Source: an uncultured Mediterraneibacter sp.
Lineage (GTDB): Bacteria > Bacillota > Clostridia > Lachnospirales > Lachnospiraceae
Assembly: GCA_934309345.1 (NCBI GenBank)
Contig: CAKRDD010000016.1
Coordinates: 1 to 64,000 of the forward strand
Reading direction: 5' to 3'
DNA: 64,000 bases
Shown piece after piece: positions 8,381 to 16,751 of this stretch. The translations under genes were made by a program, and so were the position numbers. The notes under the pieces are model-generated. The model saw only the letters and a list, made by a program, of their open reading frames with translations, did not search any database and was not told the origin of the DNA. The first letter of the stretch is position 1. Each line of letters opens with the position of its first letter.

Positions 8381-9733
8381 ATGAGGTGTACACATTGCGG
8401 AGCAAATATACCAGACGATCAGTTGATTTGTCCCGTATGCGGTGCTGAAGTACAGATTGTACCAGATTATAACCCTCTGGAAGACGTACTCGCACGCGAA
8501 GTGAAAGGCTCAGTAGCCGGAGCTACACGTCAGATCCAGGCAGATGTAGTCCGAAAACAGAATGTGAGCCAAAACCAACAAAATAGAAATCGACAAAATC
8601 AACGATCGAATCCTAATTCCACACGCGTCTTAAGCCAGGCGGAACTGGATAAAGTAAGAGAAGAGCGAAGAGAGCAGCTACGGCGCCAGAGAGCGCAAAG
8701 ACAACGTCAGAAAACAGATGCAAAGCGTTATCAGGATGCCCGTCAGTCAACAGAGAATCTGCGCCGGACATCTACTGAAAGCAGACGCCTGCAGCAGATC
8801 AAAAAACAAGAAGCTGCCAGAAAAAAACGCCAAAAATTACTTACGGTTTTTTTCCTGCTCATTCTTCTGGTTGGTGTCGGAATTTATATCGGATATCAGA
8901 ATTCCTATACAGGCATGATCAAAAAAGGGAATGCCGCACTGCAGAATAGTAACTATACTTCTGCAGAGAATTATTTTAACAGAGCAATTATAAAGGATAA
9001 ATCAAAAGCAGAGGCTTATACTGGACTTGCTAATATCTATGTTGCCCAGGATGATCTGGACAGTGCAGAGAGCGTCTATCTCAACGCACTGGAGACACAA
9101 CCGTCGAATGTAAATCTCTATAAAGCTGCAGTAAAATTCTATGAGAAAACAGAACAGCCGAATAAGATTTCTGATCTCCTGCAGGATTGTGAAGATAAGA
9201 ATGTATTATCTGCTATGAATGATTATGTTTCATCTGCTCCTAAATTCAGTTTGAAAGAAGGAACCTATGATGAAGTACAGCAGGTAACATTAACATCTGC
9301 TACAGGCGGAACGATTTATTATACAACAGATGGTTCTGATCCGACGGAGTCAAGTACAGAATACAAAGAAGCTGTTTTGCTTCAGTCCGAAGGTGACACA
9401 GAGATCCGTGCAATTGCTGTTAATAAAAAGGGAATACCAAGTGCTGTTTCCAGTGCGAAATATTCCATTGAATTTCCACTTGTAGACGCTCCGGCAGTTT
9501 CTCCATCAACCGGACAATATAGTACAGCCACTCAGATCACGATTACGGTACCGGATGGATATACGGCATACTACACGATGGACGGTTCAACTCCAACCAC
9601 ATCCTCTGAGAAATATACTGACCCGATTGATATGCCAGAAAATTCACAAACGACTTTTTCAGCAATTCTCGTGAACGATAAAAATGGAAAAGCAACGGAA
9701 GTGACAACAAGAAATTATATTACTACATATTAA
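8381..9733 (+). CDS. zinc-ribbon / TPR membrane protein with chitobiase-like C-terminal repeats
   Basis: 450 residues with a clear modular layout. An N-terminal zinc ribbon has CTHC and CPVC knuckles (residues 3-20). A highly charged Arg/Gln-rich cytoplasmic stretch follows (about 55-150), then a single membrane helix (about 153-172), TPR-like repeats (about 175-290) and two repeats of the CHB_HEX_C type (YYTTDGSDPT and YYTMDGSTPT). Topology would place the zinc ribbon inside and the TPR and chitobiase-like repeats outside. Such repeats occur on clostridial surface proteins; no enzymatic domain is visible. It starts 13 nt after folD with AGGAGG, so it is probably cotranscribed. Function unknown; a scaffold or cell-wall sensing role is speculation. 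Confidence 0.75.
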   Translation: MRCTHCGANIPDDQLICPVCGAEVQIVPDYNPLEDVLAREVKGSVAGATRQIQADVVRKQNVSQNQQNRNRQNQRSNPNSTRVLSQAELDKVREERREQLRRQRAQRQRQKTDAKRYQDARQSTENLRRTSTESRRLQQIKKQEAARKKRQKLLTVFFLLILLVGVGIYIGYQNSYTGMIKKGNAALQNSNYTSAENYFNRAIIKDKSKAEAYTGLANIYVAQDDLDSAESVYLNALETQPSNVNLYKAAVKFYEKTEQPNKISDLLQDCEDKNVLSAMNDYVSSAPKFSLKEGTYDEVQQVTLTSATGGTIYYTTDGSDPTESSTEYKEAVLLQSEGDTEIRAIAVNKKGIPSAVSSAKYSIEFPLVDAPAVSPSTGQYSTATQITITVPDGYTAYYTMDGSTPTTSSEKYTDPIDMPENSQTTFSAILVNDKNGKATEVTTRNYITTY

Positions 9734-9755
9734 GTGAACTGTGTAAAGTAACTAT

Positions 9756-9816
9756 AAAGCAACCCTGTTTTTGGAAAAAATTATGTAAATTTTCCAAAAT
9801 AGGGTTGCTTTTTTTA
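9756..9816 (+). terminator. rho-independent terminator
   Basis: Stem AGCAACCCT (9758-9766) / AGGGTTGCT (9801-9809) with a nested TGGAAAA/TTTTCCA hairpin, followed by T8. It closes the fhs-folD-TPR unit. Confidence 0.85.
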
Positions 9817-9833
9817 GTATACAGAGTTATAAT
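9805..9833 (+). promoter_or_regulatory. promoter of the alcohol dehydrogenase gene
   Basis: TTGCTT (9805-9810), 17-bp spacer, TATAAT (9828-9833). The -35 overlaps the 3' arm of the preceding terminator. The predicted start near 9840 falls inside the putative Rex box. Confidence 0.55.
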
Positions 9834-9838
9834 AATAT

Positions 9839-9856
9839 CTGTTAAAAAAATAACAA
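9839..9856. promoter_or_regulatory. putative Rex operator
   Basis: CTGTTAAAAAAATAACAA matches the Rex consensus TTGTTAA-N4-TTAACAA at 12 of 14 defined positions. It sits right at the predicted transcription start, a position that would let Rex repress while NADH is low. Confidence 0.65.
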
Positions 9857-9883
9857 TACTACATAAAAAAGGAGAGATTTGTT

Positions 9884-11065
9884 ATGAGTAGATTTTGCTT
9901 ACCAAGAGACATTTATCATGGAAAAGGATGTCTTGAAGAACTGAAGAACCTGAAAGGAAAGAAAGCCATTCTTGTAGTTGGTGGCGGTTCTATGAAACGT
10001 CAGGGATTCCTGGATAAAGCAGTTAATTATCTGAAAGAAGGCGGAATGGAAGTTCAGCTGTTTGAAGGTGTTGAGCCAGATCCGTCAGTTGAGACTGTTA
10101 TGAAAGGTGCTGAAGCAATGCGTGCTTTCGAGCCGGATTGGATCGTTGCTATGGGTGGTGGATCACCAATCGATGCAGCGAAAGCTATGTGGGCATTCTA
10201 TGAGTACCCGGAGATCTCCTTTGAAGACCTGATCACACCATTCAGCTTCCCGGAACTGAGACAGAAAGCTAAATTTGCAGCAATTCCTACAACTTCAGGA
10301 ACAGCTACAGAGGTTACAGCATTCTCAGTTATCACAAACTATCAGACTGGTGTGAAATATCCACTGGCTGACTTCAACATCACACCAGATGTTGCAATCG
10401 TTGATCCTGACCTTGTTGCAGGACTCCCGGTTAAACAGGTTGCATATACAGGTATGGATGCTCTTACACATGCAATTGAAGCATATGTATCCACACTGAA
10501 CGGACCTTTCACAGATCCACTTGCACTGCAGGCAATTGAGATGGTTCTTGATTATCTGCCAGGATCTTACAAATGTGATATGGTTGCAAGAGAGCAGATG
10601 CATTATGCACAGTGCCTTGCAGGAATGGCATTCTCTAATGCATTACTTGGTATCGTTCATTCAATGGCTCATAAAACAGGTGCTGCATTCTCTACAGGAC
10701 ATATTCCGCACGGATGTGCTAATGCAATTTACCTTCCATACGTTATCAAATACAACGCCAAAGACGCTGTAGCTGCAAAACGTTATGCTGAAATCGCACG
10801 CAGAATGGGACTTGCCGGAACATCTGAGCAGGCTCTGATCAACAGCCTTGTTGAGAAGATTGATGAGTTCAATGTAAGACTGAACATTCCTAAGACTCTG
10901 AAAGACTTCGGAATCAATGAAGAAGAATTCAAAGAAAAAGTTGACAAGATTGCAGAACTGGCTGTAGGAGATGCCTGTACAGGATCCAACCCACGTGCAA
11001 TCGATCCGGCTGCTATGGCTAAACTTCTTACATGTACATACTACGGAACAGAAGTTGATTTCTAA
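9884..11065 (+). CDS. iron-containing alcohol dehydrogenase
   Basis: A 393-residue group III (Fe-dependent) alcohol dehydrogenase, similar in layout to the C-terminal reductase half of AdhE. NAD(P) is held by MGGGSPIDAAKAMW (near residue 90). Family signatures are TTSGTATEVTAFSVI, the iron-site segment MDALTHAIEAYVS, and the His-rich GIVHSMAHKTGAAF with HIPHGCANA. It reduces acetaldehyde or butyraldehyde-type substrates to the alcohol, regenerating NAD(P)+; the exact substrate is open. SD is AAGGAGAG. A Rex-like operator on its promoter and flanking terminators make it a separate redox-controlled unit. Confidence 0.92.
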   Translation: MSRFCLPRDIYHGKGCLEELKNLKGKKAILVVGGGSMKRQGFLDKAVNYLKEGGMEVQLFEGVEPDPSVETVMKGAEAMRAFEPDWIVAMGGGSPIDAAKAMWAFYEYPEISFEDLITPFSFPELRQKAKFAAIPTTSGTATEVTAFSVITNYQTGVKYPLADFNITPDVAIVDPDLVAGLPVKQVAYTGMDALTHAIEAYVSTLNGPFTDPLALQAIEMVLDYLPGSYKCDMVAREQMHYAQCLAGMAFSNALLGIVHSMAHKTGAAFSTGHIPHGCANAIYLPYVIKYNAKDAVAAKRYAEIARRMGLAGTSEQALINSLVEKIDEFNVRLNIPKTLKDFGINEEEFKEKVDKIAELAVGDACTGSNPRAIDPAAMAKLLTCTYYGTEVDF

Positions 11066-11139
11066 AAACAGAAAAGCAATACAGGTTTCCCGTTATTTTT
11101 TATAAAATGATCTAATCTTGGGAGACTTGTCTTAAAACA

Positions 11140-11182
11140 ATACGGGTAGATGCATGAAATTGTGTGTCTACCCGTATGTTTT
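11140..11182 (+). terminator. rho-independent terminator
   Basis: A perfect 11-bp stem, ATACGGGTAGA (11140-11150) / TCTACCCGTAT (11167-11177), followed by GTTTTA. Confidence 0.75.
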
Positions 11183-11184
11183 AC

Positions 11185-11213
11185 TTGAATTCATGGCTGA
11201 ATTGTCGTATTAT
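11185..11213 (+). promoter_or_regulatory. promoter of nfnAB
   Basis: TTGAAT (11185-11190), 17-bp spacer, TATTAT (11208-11213). Rex-like half sites follow (TTAACAA 11213-11219, TTGTTAT 11228-11234, TTGTTAA 11246-11252), none forming a canonical 18-bp box. Confidence 0.5.
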
Positions 11214-11287
11214 TAACAAAGAGCGAGTTGTTATTGTTTGCATATTTGTTAAATAATAACGTCGATTTATTTACAAGGAGGAGAAAC

Positions 11288-12175
11288 ATGTATAAGATAT
11301 TAAAAGCTGAAAAACTGGCTGATAAGATTTATCTGATGGATGTTCATGCACCACGTGTAGCAAGTCACTGTCAGCCTGGTCAGTTTGTCATCGTTAAAAT
11401 GGACGAGAAAGGCGAACGTATTCCGCTGACAATCTGTGATTATGACAGAGACGCAGGAACAATCACAATCGTTTTCCAGGAAGTTGGAGCTTCTACAGTG
11501 AAAATGGGAGAACTTAAAGCAGGAGACAGTTTCCGTGACTTTACAGGTCCGCTCGGATGCGCTTCTGAATTTGTTCATGAAGACCTTGAGTCCCTTAAGA
11601 ATAAGAAGATGCTGTTTGTAGCCGGTGGAGTTGGGGCTGCTCCGGTTTACCCACAGGTAAAATGGTTGAAAGCACACGGAATCGATGCTGATGTTATCGT
11701 TGGTTCCAAGACAAAAGATATGCTGATCCTTGAAGATCAGATGGAAGCTGTTGCAGGTAACTACTACCCATGTACAGATGACGGTTCTTACGGACACGCA
11801 GGAATGGTTACAACTATGGTAGAAGAACTTGTAAACAACGGAAATAAGTACGATGTCTGCGTTGCGATCGGACCGATGATCATGATGAAATTCGTCTGTC
11901 TCTTAACAAAGAAACTTGAGATTCCGACTATCGTCAGCATGAACCCGATCATGGTAGACGGAACAGGTATGTGTGGTGCCTGCCGTCTTCAGGTTGGAGA
12001 TGAGATTAAATTTGCATGCGTTGACGGACCAGAGTTCGACGGACACCTTGTTGACTTTGATCAGGCAATGAAGAGAAGCCAGATGTACAAATCTGAAGAA
12101 GGACGCGCAATGCTGAAGCTTCAGGAAGGCGATACACATCACGGCGGATGCGGACATTGTGGAGGTGACGAATAA
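11288..12175 (+). CDS. nfnA: NADH-dependent ferredoxin:NADP+ oxidoreductase, subunit A
   Basis: A 295-residue FAD/NAD-binding ferredoxin-reductase fold protein. The PyrK/DHOD-like core has the FAD motif RIPLTICDYD and the NAD-binding VAGGVGAAPVYPQVKWL. C-terminal cysteines in GTGMCGACRLQVG and the following FACVDGPEFDGH ligate a [2Fe-2S] cluster. NfnA with NfnB performs electron-bifurcating NADPH oxidation or formation coupled to ferredoxin and NAD+. The start at 11288 has a strong AAGGAGGAG. The C-terminus ends in an unusual short HHGGCGHCGGDE tail. The stop overlaps the nfnB start (TAATG), which implies translational coupling. An older name is sulfide dehydrogenase subunit. Confidence 0.88.
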   Translation: MYKILKAEKLADKIYLMDVHAPRVASHCQPGQFVIVKMDEKGERIPLTICDYDRDAGTITIVFQEVGASTVKMGELKAGDSFRDFTGPLGCASEFVHEDLESLKNKKMLFVAGGVGAAPVYPQVKWLKAHGIDADVIVGSKTKDMLILEDQMEAVAGNYYPCTDDGSYGHAGMVTTMVEELVNNGNKYDVCVAIGPMIMMKFVCLLTKKLEIPTIVSMNPIMVDGTGMCGACRLQVGDEIKFACVDGPEFDGHLVDFDQAMKRSQMYKSEEGRAMLKLQEGDTHHGGCGHCGGDE

Positions 12176-13563
12176 TGGCTGATATGATGAAAAAAGTACC
12201 TGTAAGAGAGCAGGATCCAAAAGTACGTGCAACAAACTTTGAAGAAGTTTGTCTCGGTTATAACAAAGAAGAAGCAATGGAAGAGGCTACAAGATGCCTT
12301 AACTGTAAGAATGCAAAATGTATCCAGGGTTGTCCTGTATCCATCAACATTCCGGCATTTATCCAGCAGGTAAAAGAAGGAAATATTGAAGAAGCTTACA
12401 AGATCATTGGTAAATCCAGTGCACTTCCGGCTATCTGTGGACGTGTTTGCCCGCAGGAATCCCAGTGTGAGGGAAAATGTATCCGTGGAATCAAAGGCGA
12501 GCCTGTTTCTATCGGAAAACTGGAGCGTTTCGTTGCTGACTATGCACTTGAGAACGATATCAAACCAGAAGGCGCTGAGACTATGAACGGCCATAAAGTA
12601 GCCGTTATCGGTTCTGGCCCGTCCGGACTTACATGTGCCGGAGACCTTGCAAAACTCGGATACGATGTAACAGTATTCGAAGCATTACATGAACTCGGTG
12701 GAGTACTTGTATATGGTATTCCTGAGTTCCGTCTTCCAAAACAGAAAGTCGTTGCGAAAGAGATCGAGAAAGTAAAAGAGCTCGGTGTTAAATTCGAGAC
12801 AAACGTTGTTATCGGTAAATCCACAACAATCGATCAGCTGATGGAAGAAGAAGGATTCGAGGCAGTATTCATTGGATCCGGTGCCGGACTTCCAATGTTC
12901 ATGGGAATTCCGGGAGAGAATGCAAACGAAGTATTCTCCGCAAATGAATACCTGACAAGAAGTAACCTGATGAAAGCTTTCCGTGAGGATTACGACACAC
13001 CGATCGCTGCAGGTAAGAAAGTAGCTGTTGTTGGTGGTGGTAACGTAGCTATGGATGCTGCAAGAACAGCTCTCCGTCTTGGCGCAGAAGTTCATGTAGT
13101 ATACAGAAGAAGTGAAGCAGAGCTTCCGGCAAGAGCTGAAGAAGTCCATCACGCAAAAGAAGAAGGAATCATCTTCGATCTTCTTACAAATCCGAAGAAG
13201 ATCAACGTTGACGAAAACGGTAATATCACAAGCATGACAGTGATCAAGATGGAACTTGGTGAGCCAGATGCATCCGGAAGAAGACGTCCGGTTGAGATTG
13301 AGGGATCTGAGTACGACATCGAAGTTGATACAGTTATCATGTCACTTGGTACATCACCGAACCCGCTGATCTCTTCTACAACAAAAGGTCTGGAGACAAA
13401 CCGCAGAAAATGTATCGTTGCAGAAGAAGAGAATGGACAGACATCTAAAGAAGGCGTATTCGCCGGTGGAGATGCTGTTACAGGAGCTGCTACAGTTATC
13501 CTTGCTATGGGAGCTGGTAAAGCAGGTGCTAAAGGTATCGATGAATATCTGAGAAATAAATAA
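12175..13563 (+). CDS. nfnB: NADH-dependent ferredoxin:NADP+ oxidoreductase, subunit B (GltA/GltD-like)
   Basis: 462 residues, similar to the small subunit of glutamate synthase. The N-terminal Fe-S region has the cysteine pattern CLNCKNAKCIQGCPV and a second set, ICGRVCPQESQCEGKC, expected for two [4Fe-4S] clusters. The FAD site is VIGSGPSGLTCAGDLAKLG, and a second dinucleotide site, VVGGGNVAMDAARTALRLG, binds NADP(H). The C-terminal GVFAGGDAVTGAATVILAMG completes the FAD domain. No glutamate synthase large subunit is nearby, while NfnA precedes it with a 1-nt overlap, so the bifurcating transhydrogenase role is much more likely than glutamate synthesis. Confidence 0.9.
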   Translation: MADMMKKVPVREQDPKVRATNFEEVCLGYNKEEAMEEATRCLNCKNAKCIQGCPVSINIPAFIQQVKEGNIEEAYKIIGKSSALPAICGRVCPQESQCEGKCIRGIKGEPVSIGKLERFVADYALENDIKPEGAETMNGHKVAVIGSGPSGLTCAGDLAKLGYDVTVFEALHELGGVLVYGIPEFRLPKQKVVAKEIEKVKELGVKFETNVVIGKSTTIDQLMEEEGFEAVFIGSGAGLPMFMGIPGENANEVFSANEYLTRSNLMKAFREDYDTPIAAGKKVAVVGGGNVAMDAARTALRLGAEVHVVYRRSEAELPARAEEVHHAKEEGIIFDLLTNPKKINVDENGNITSMTVIKMELGEPDASGRRRPVEIEGSEYDIEVDTVIMSLGTSPNPLISSTTKGLETNRRKCIVAEEENGQTSKEGVFAGGDAVTGAATVILAMGAGKAGAKGIDEYLRNK

Positions 13564-13582
13564 TAAACTATAAAAATAATCG

Positions 13583-13624
13583 ACCGGCAGGAAATGTAAT
13601 TATATCATTTTCTGCCGGTTTTCA
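13583..13624 (+). terminator. rho-independent terminator
   Basis: A 14-bp stem (13583-13596 with 13606-13619, one G-T pair), 9-nt loop and a T-rich tail after nfnB. Confidence 0.8.
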
Positions 13625-13629
13625 TTTAC

Positions 13630-13648
13630 GCGAGCAACGAGCCAAAGT
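13630..13648. repeat. fragment of a dispersed repeat
   Basis: The 19-nt GCGAGCAACGAGCCAAAGT is identical to 36324-36342, the start of a longer structured repeat. Here only this end is present, directly after the nfnB terminator. Confidence 0.6.
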
Positions 13649-13691
13649 TCTTTTCAAATCCTTTATTCCTGATATTTTTGCCTTAAATCTA

Positions 13692-13721
13692 ATGACAAGC
13701 ATGCAATAAGTATGTTAAAAT
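13692..13721 (+). promoter_or_regulatory. possible promoter for helD
   Basis: ATGACA (13692-13697), 18-bp spacer, TAAAAT (13716-13721). Confidence 0.35.
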
Positions 13722-13780
13722 AATACACTGAATATTTACGAGACAATAGAAAAATCTATTTTGGAGGAAACATAAAACAT

Positions 13781-15850
13781 ATGACGAATTATAACAGCAA
13801 TGACAATCGATTTGATGGAAGATGCTTCCTTGAAGATGTTGAGATAAAGTTACAAAAACGACTGGAAGAAATAGGGCAGTCTCTCTCTGATGGACAGAAA
13901 GAGATTGATAGCATGCAGGAATATTACTGGGAAAACTATACAGAGATGGATGAATATGGTTACGAAGATTACGATAATCAACAGGCACTTCTGCATCAGG
14001 TCAACGCCAATAATGAAAAACTTCAGTTAAAGCACCGTTTTGAAAAGATGATGGACGCACCTTTCTTCGGGAGAGTTGATTTTTTATATGACGGTGATGA
14101 TGAACCGGAACCGTTTTATATCGGGATTGCAAATTTTGCCGAAAAAACAGGCATGCAGCCTCTGATCTACGACTGGAGAGCTCCGGTCAGCAGTTTATTT
14201 TATGATTATGATAAAGGACCGGCAAGCTATGAGGCTCCTGCCGGAAGACTGGATGGAGAGATCCTTTCAAAATGGCAGTTTAAGATCCAGAATGGAGAAC
14301 TTGTCTATGCCTTTGAGAGTGATACAAAGATCGATGATGATATTCTGAAAAAAGAACTTGGAACAAACAGTGATGTGAAACTAAAAAACATTGTCCGCAC
14401 GATTCAGAAAGAACAGAATGCAATTATCCGAAATACGAAAGATCGGATCCTTGTAATCCAGGGGGCTGCCGGAAGTGGAAAAACTTCGATTGCTTTACAC
14501 CGAATTGCATATCTTTTATATCATGAACGCGACAATATGAAATCATCCAACATACTGATTCTTTCACCGAACAGCGTATTTGCAGATTATATCTCACATA
14601 TTCTTCCAGAATTAGGAGAAGAGAATATCCGTGAGATGAGTTTTGATCTCTACGCCTACAAAGAGCTTCGAAAAGGTGTCGCAGCAGACTGTGAGGATCG
14701 TTATGATCACTTGGAACGTCGGATGAAGTTTCCGGATGAAGCAGTTCAGAATCGTTTTGACTGGAAACAATCCAAAGATTTTATTGGTGAGATAGAAGGT
14801 TTTCTTGCGATTCTGGAAGATCGTCTGATGGAATTCAAAGAAATTGAGTTCCGTGGAATGACATTGACAGAAGAAGACTTGATCCAATTGTTCTATTATA
14901 AATTCACAGAGACTCCGTTATTGAAACGTATGGACGCTGTAAAAGACTATTTTATCGATTCCTGGGAAACTCTGAAAGGCAGAAATATTTCAGAGGATGA
15001 TCAGGAGATGCTTCAGATGAAGTTCGACAAGATGTACACAACGAAAGATATTTACACCATTTATAATTGGATACTCGATGACTGTGGTTGTGATCTGTTG
15101 CCGGAAGTTCCGTACGAAAAACGAAAGCTCCCTTATGAAGATGTATTTCCTATGCTCTATCTGAAATATCGTCTTTCTGGTGGGAACTCAACTCATAAGA
15201 ATATTAAGCATCTTGTCATTGATGAAATGCAGGACTACACTTATCTGCAATACACCATTCTGGAATCCTTGTTTCATTGCAGAATGACAATTCTTGGAGA
15301 CCGTGCACAGACCCTGGATACAAAGCAACAGGATGTATTGAGATTTCTTCCCAAATTACTTGGACGTGAGATCCGAACGATTGAAATCAAAAAGAGTTAC
15401 CGGAATACATTAGAAATTGCCCGGTATGCGGAAAAAGTCAGTGGAGTATCTGATCTTGAGTTACTGGACCGCCATGGAAAAGAAGTCGTAGAAAAGACAT
15501 TTAACACAGACACGGAATTGCTTGATGAACTTGTCTGTCACTTAAAATGTCCGGGAGACTTTGAAACTGCTGCCCTGATCACAACAACAGAAGAAGAAGC
15601 TTTTGACTTAAGCCGTCTCCTGAAACTGCGTGGTATCAACGTATCTTATGTAGATCGTAACAGTTCCGCATTTAAGAAAGGCCTCACAGTAACGACATTT
15701 TATCTTGCAAAAGGGCTGGAATTTGACCAGGTTTTCGCACTTCGCGGTGCAAAAGAAAATCCGCTTAAAAATCAGGCGGAATATATTTGCGCAACAAGAG
15801 CTCTTCACGAACTCTATGTTTACGAAATTGCTGACAGCTTATCAAAATAA
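13781..15850 (+). CDS. helD: HelD-like RNA-polymerase-associated helicase/ATPase
   Basis: A 689-residue UvrD/Rep-type superfamily 1 protein. The N-terminal third is a charged helical arm (residues 1-75), typical of HelD, which inserts into RNA polymerase and helps release it from DNA. A conserved segment containing YIGIANF and LIYDWRAPVSSLFYDY follows. The motor has Walker A QGAAGSGKTSIALHRIAYLL near residue 225, a Walker B-like region (HLVIDEMQDYTYLQY), GDRAQTLD, and a C-terminal SF1 motif around FYLAKGLEFDQVFAL. SD is GGAGG. It stands alone between two intergenic regions. Confidence 0.85.
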   Translation: MTNYNSNDNRFDGRCFLEDVEIKLQKRLEEIGQSLSDGQKEIDSMQEYYWENYTEMDEYGYEDYDNQQALLHQVNANNEKLQLKHRFEKMMDAPFFGRVDFLYDGDDEPEPFYIGIANFAEKTGMQPLIYDWRAPVSSLFYDYDKGPASYEAPAGRLDGEILSKWQFKIQNGELVYAFESDTKIDDDILKKELGTNSDVKLKNIVRTIQKEQNAIIRNTKDRILVIQGAAGSGKTSIALHRIAYLLYHERDNMKSSNILILSPNSVFADYISHILPELGEENIREMSFDLYAYKELRKGVAADCEDRYDHLERRMKFPDEAVQNRFDWKQSKDFIGEIEGFLAILEDRLMEFKEIEFRGMTLTEEDLIQLFYYKFTETPLLKRMDAVKDYFIDSWETLKGRNISEDDQEMLQMKFDKMYTTKDIYTIYNWILDDCGCDLLPEVPYEKRKLPYEDVFPMLYLKYRLSGGNSTHKNIKHLVIDEMQDYTYLQYTILESLFHCRMTILGDRAQTLDTKQQDVLRFLPKLLGREIRTIEIKKSYRNTLEIARYAEKVSGVSDLELLDRHGKEVVEKTFNTDTELLDELVCHLKCPGDFETAALITTTEEEAFDLSRLLKLRGINVSYVDRNSSAFKKGLTVTTFYLAKGLEFDQVFALRGAKENPLKNQAEYICATRALHELYVYEIADSLSK

Positions 15851-15898
15851 CAGTTAACAAGCATGTATGATTAAAATTTATTCAGAAAGAACAGAAAA

Positions 15899-16378
15899 AT
15901 GAAGATTACATTAATAACCGTAGGAAAGATAAAAGAAAAATATCTGCGAGATGCAATTGCAGAATACAGCAAGCGATTAAGCCGATACTGCAAATTGGAG
16001 ATTATAGAAGTAGCTGATGAAAAGACACCTGACCATGCAAGTGATGTCGTGGAAAATACAATTCGCGATAAAGAAGCTGAACGTATTATGAAATATGTAA
16101 AAGAGGATGCCTATGTGATCACTCTTGAGATTAACGGAAAGCTTCTTAGTTCTGAAGAACTTTCTGCAAAAATCAATCAACTTGGAATTCAGGGGACAAG
16201 CCATATCACATTTATCATTGGCGGATCCATTGGTTTAGGCAAAGAAGTGCTCGCAAGATCGGACTATGCATTAAGCTTTTCCAAGATGACCTTTCCACAC
16301 CAGTTGATGAGGGTCATTCTGTTGGAGCAGATATACAGAAGTTATCGAATCATCAACGGTGAACCTTATCATAAATAG
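15899..16378 (+). CDS. rlmH: 23S rRNA pseudouridine(1915)-N3 methyltransferase
   Basis: A 159-residue SPOUT-class methyltransferase (YbeA/RlmH), full length. It methylates pseudouridine 1915 in helix 69 of 23S rRNA. The SAM-binding knot is visible as ITFIIGGSIGLGKEVL, followed by SFSKMTFPHQLMRVILLEQIYRSYRI, of which MTFPHQLMRVILLEQIYR is the highly conserved end. The N-terminal ITVGKIKEKYLRDAIAEYSKRL is also typical. SD is weak (AGAACAGA). Confidence 0.95.
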   Translation: MKITLITVGKIKEKYLRDAIAEYSKRLSRYCKLEIIEVADEKTPDHASDVVENTIRDKEAERIMKYVKEDAYVITLEINGKLLSSEELSAKINQLGIQGTSHITFIIGGSIGLGKEVLARSDYALSFSKMTFPHQLMRVILLEQIYRSYRIINGEPYHK

Positions 16379-16463
16379 AAATCTGTCACAGAAAACGACT
16401 GGTATAGGACATCGTGATGCATTCATATACTGATGACAAAGGATTTTTATATAAAAAACTTCA

Positions 16464-16751
16464 ATGAACAGAGAGCAGATCAAAGAAAAGATGATATCCG
16501 CAATGGATCTCCCAAAAGATGTGATTCAGAATGCTTCTGTTATAACCATTTTAGGCCGAAATGAATTATGCATTGAAAATTATCGAGGCATTATTGAATA
16601 CACAGATACACTGATCCGTGTGCAGACGCGGGCAGGACAGATCCGGATCCAGGGAAAACGACTCCGGATTCAATATTACACAAATGATGAGATGAAAGTA
16701 TCTGGAACATTATCATCTTTAGAATTTACTGAGGGGAGGAATCCGGGGTGA
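16464..16751 (+). CDS. yqfC: sporulation protein YqfC
   Basis: A 95-residue YqfC/YabP-family protein. The recognisable core is IENYRGIIEYTDTLIRVQT, ending in a short polar tail. In Bacillus, yqfC is transcribed in the mother cell by sigma-E. The gene overlaps yqfD by 4 nt and is the first of the yqfC-yqfD-phoH-ybeY cluster. I see no good SD before ATG 16464. CATATACT (16424-16431) weakly resembles a sigma-E -10 element, which would fit sporulation-specific transcription, but this is only a hint. Confidence 0.85.
   Translation: MNREQIKEKMISAMDLPKDVIQNASVITILGRNELCIENYRGIIEYTDTLIRVQTRAGQIRIQGKRLRIQYYTNDEMKVSGTLSSLEFTEGRNPG

Noticed and set aside
12175..13563. Glutamate synthase small subunit (GltD) as the function of this gene
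   Set aside because: No GltB large subunit is nearby, and it is coupled to an NfnA gene, so the bifurcating transhydrogenase is favoured.
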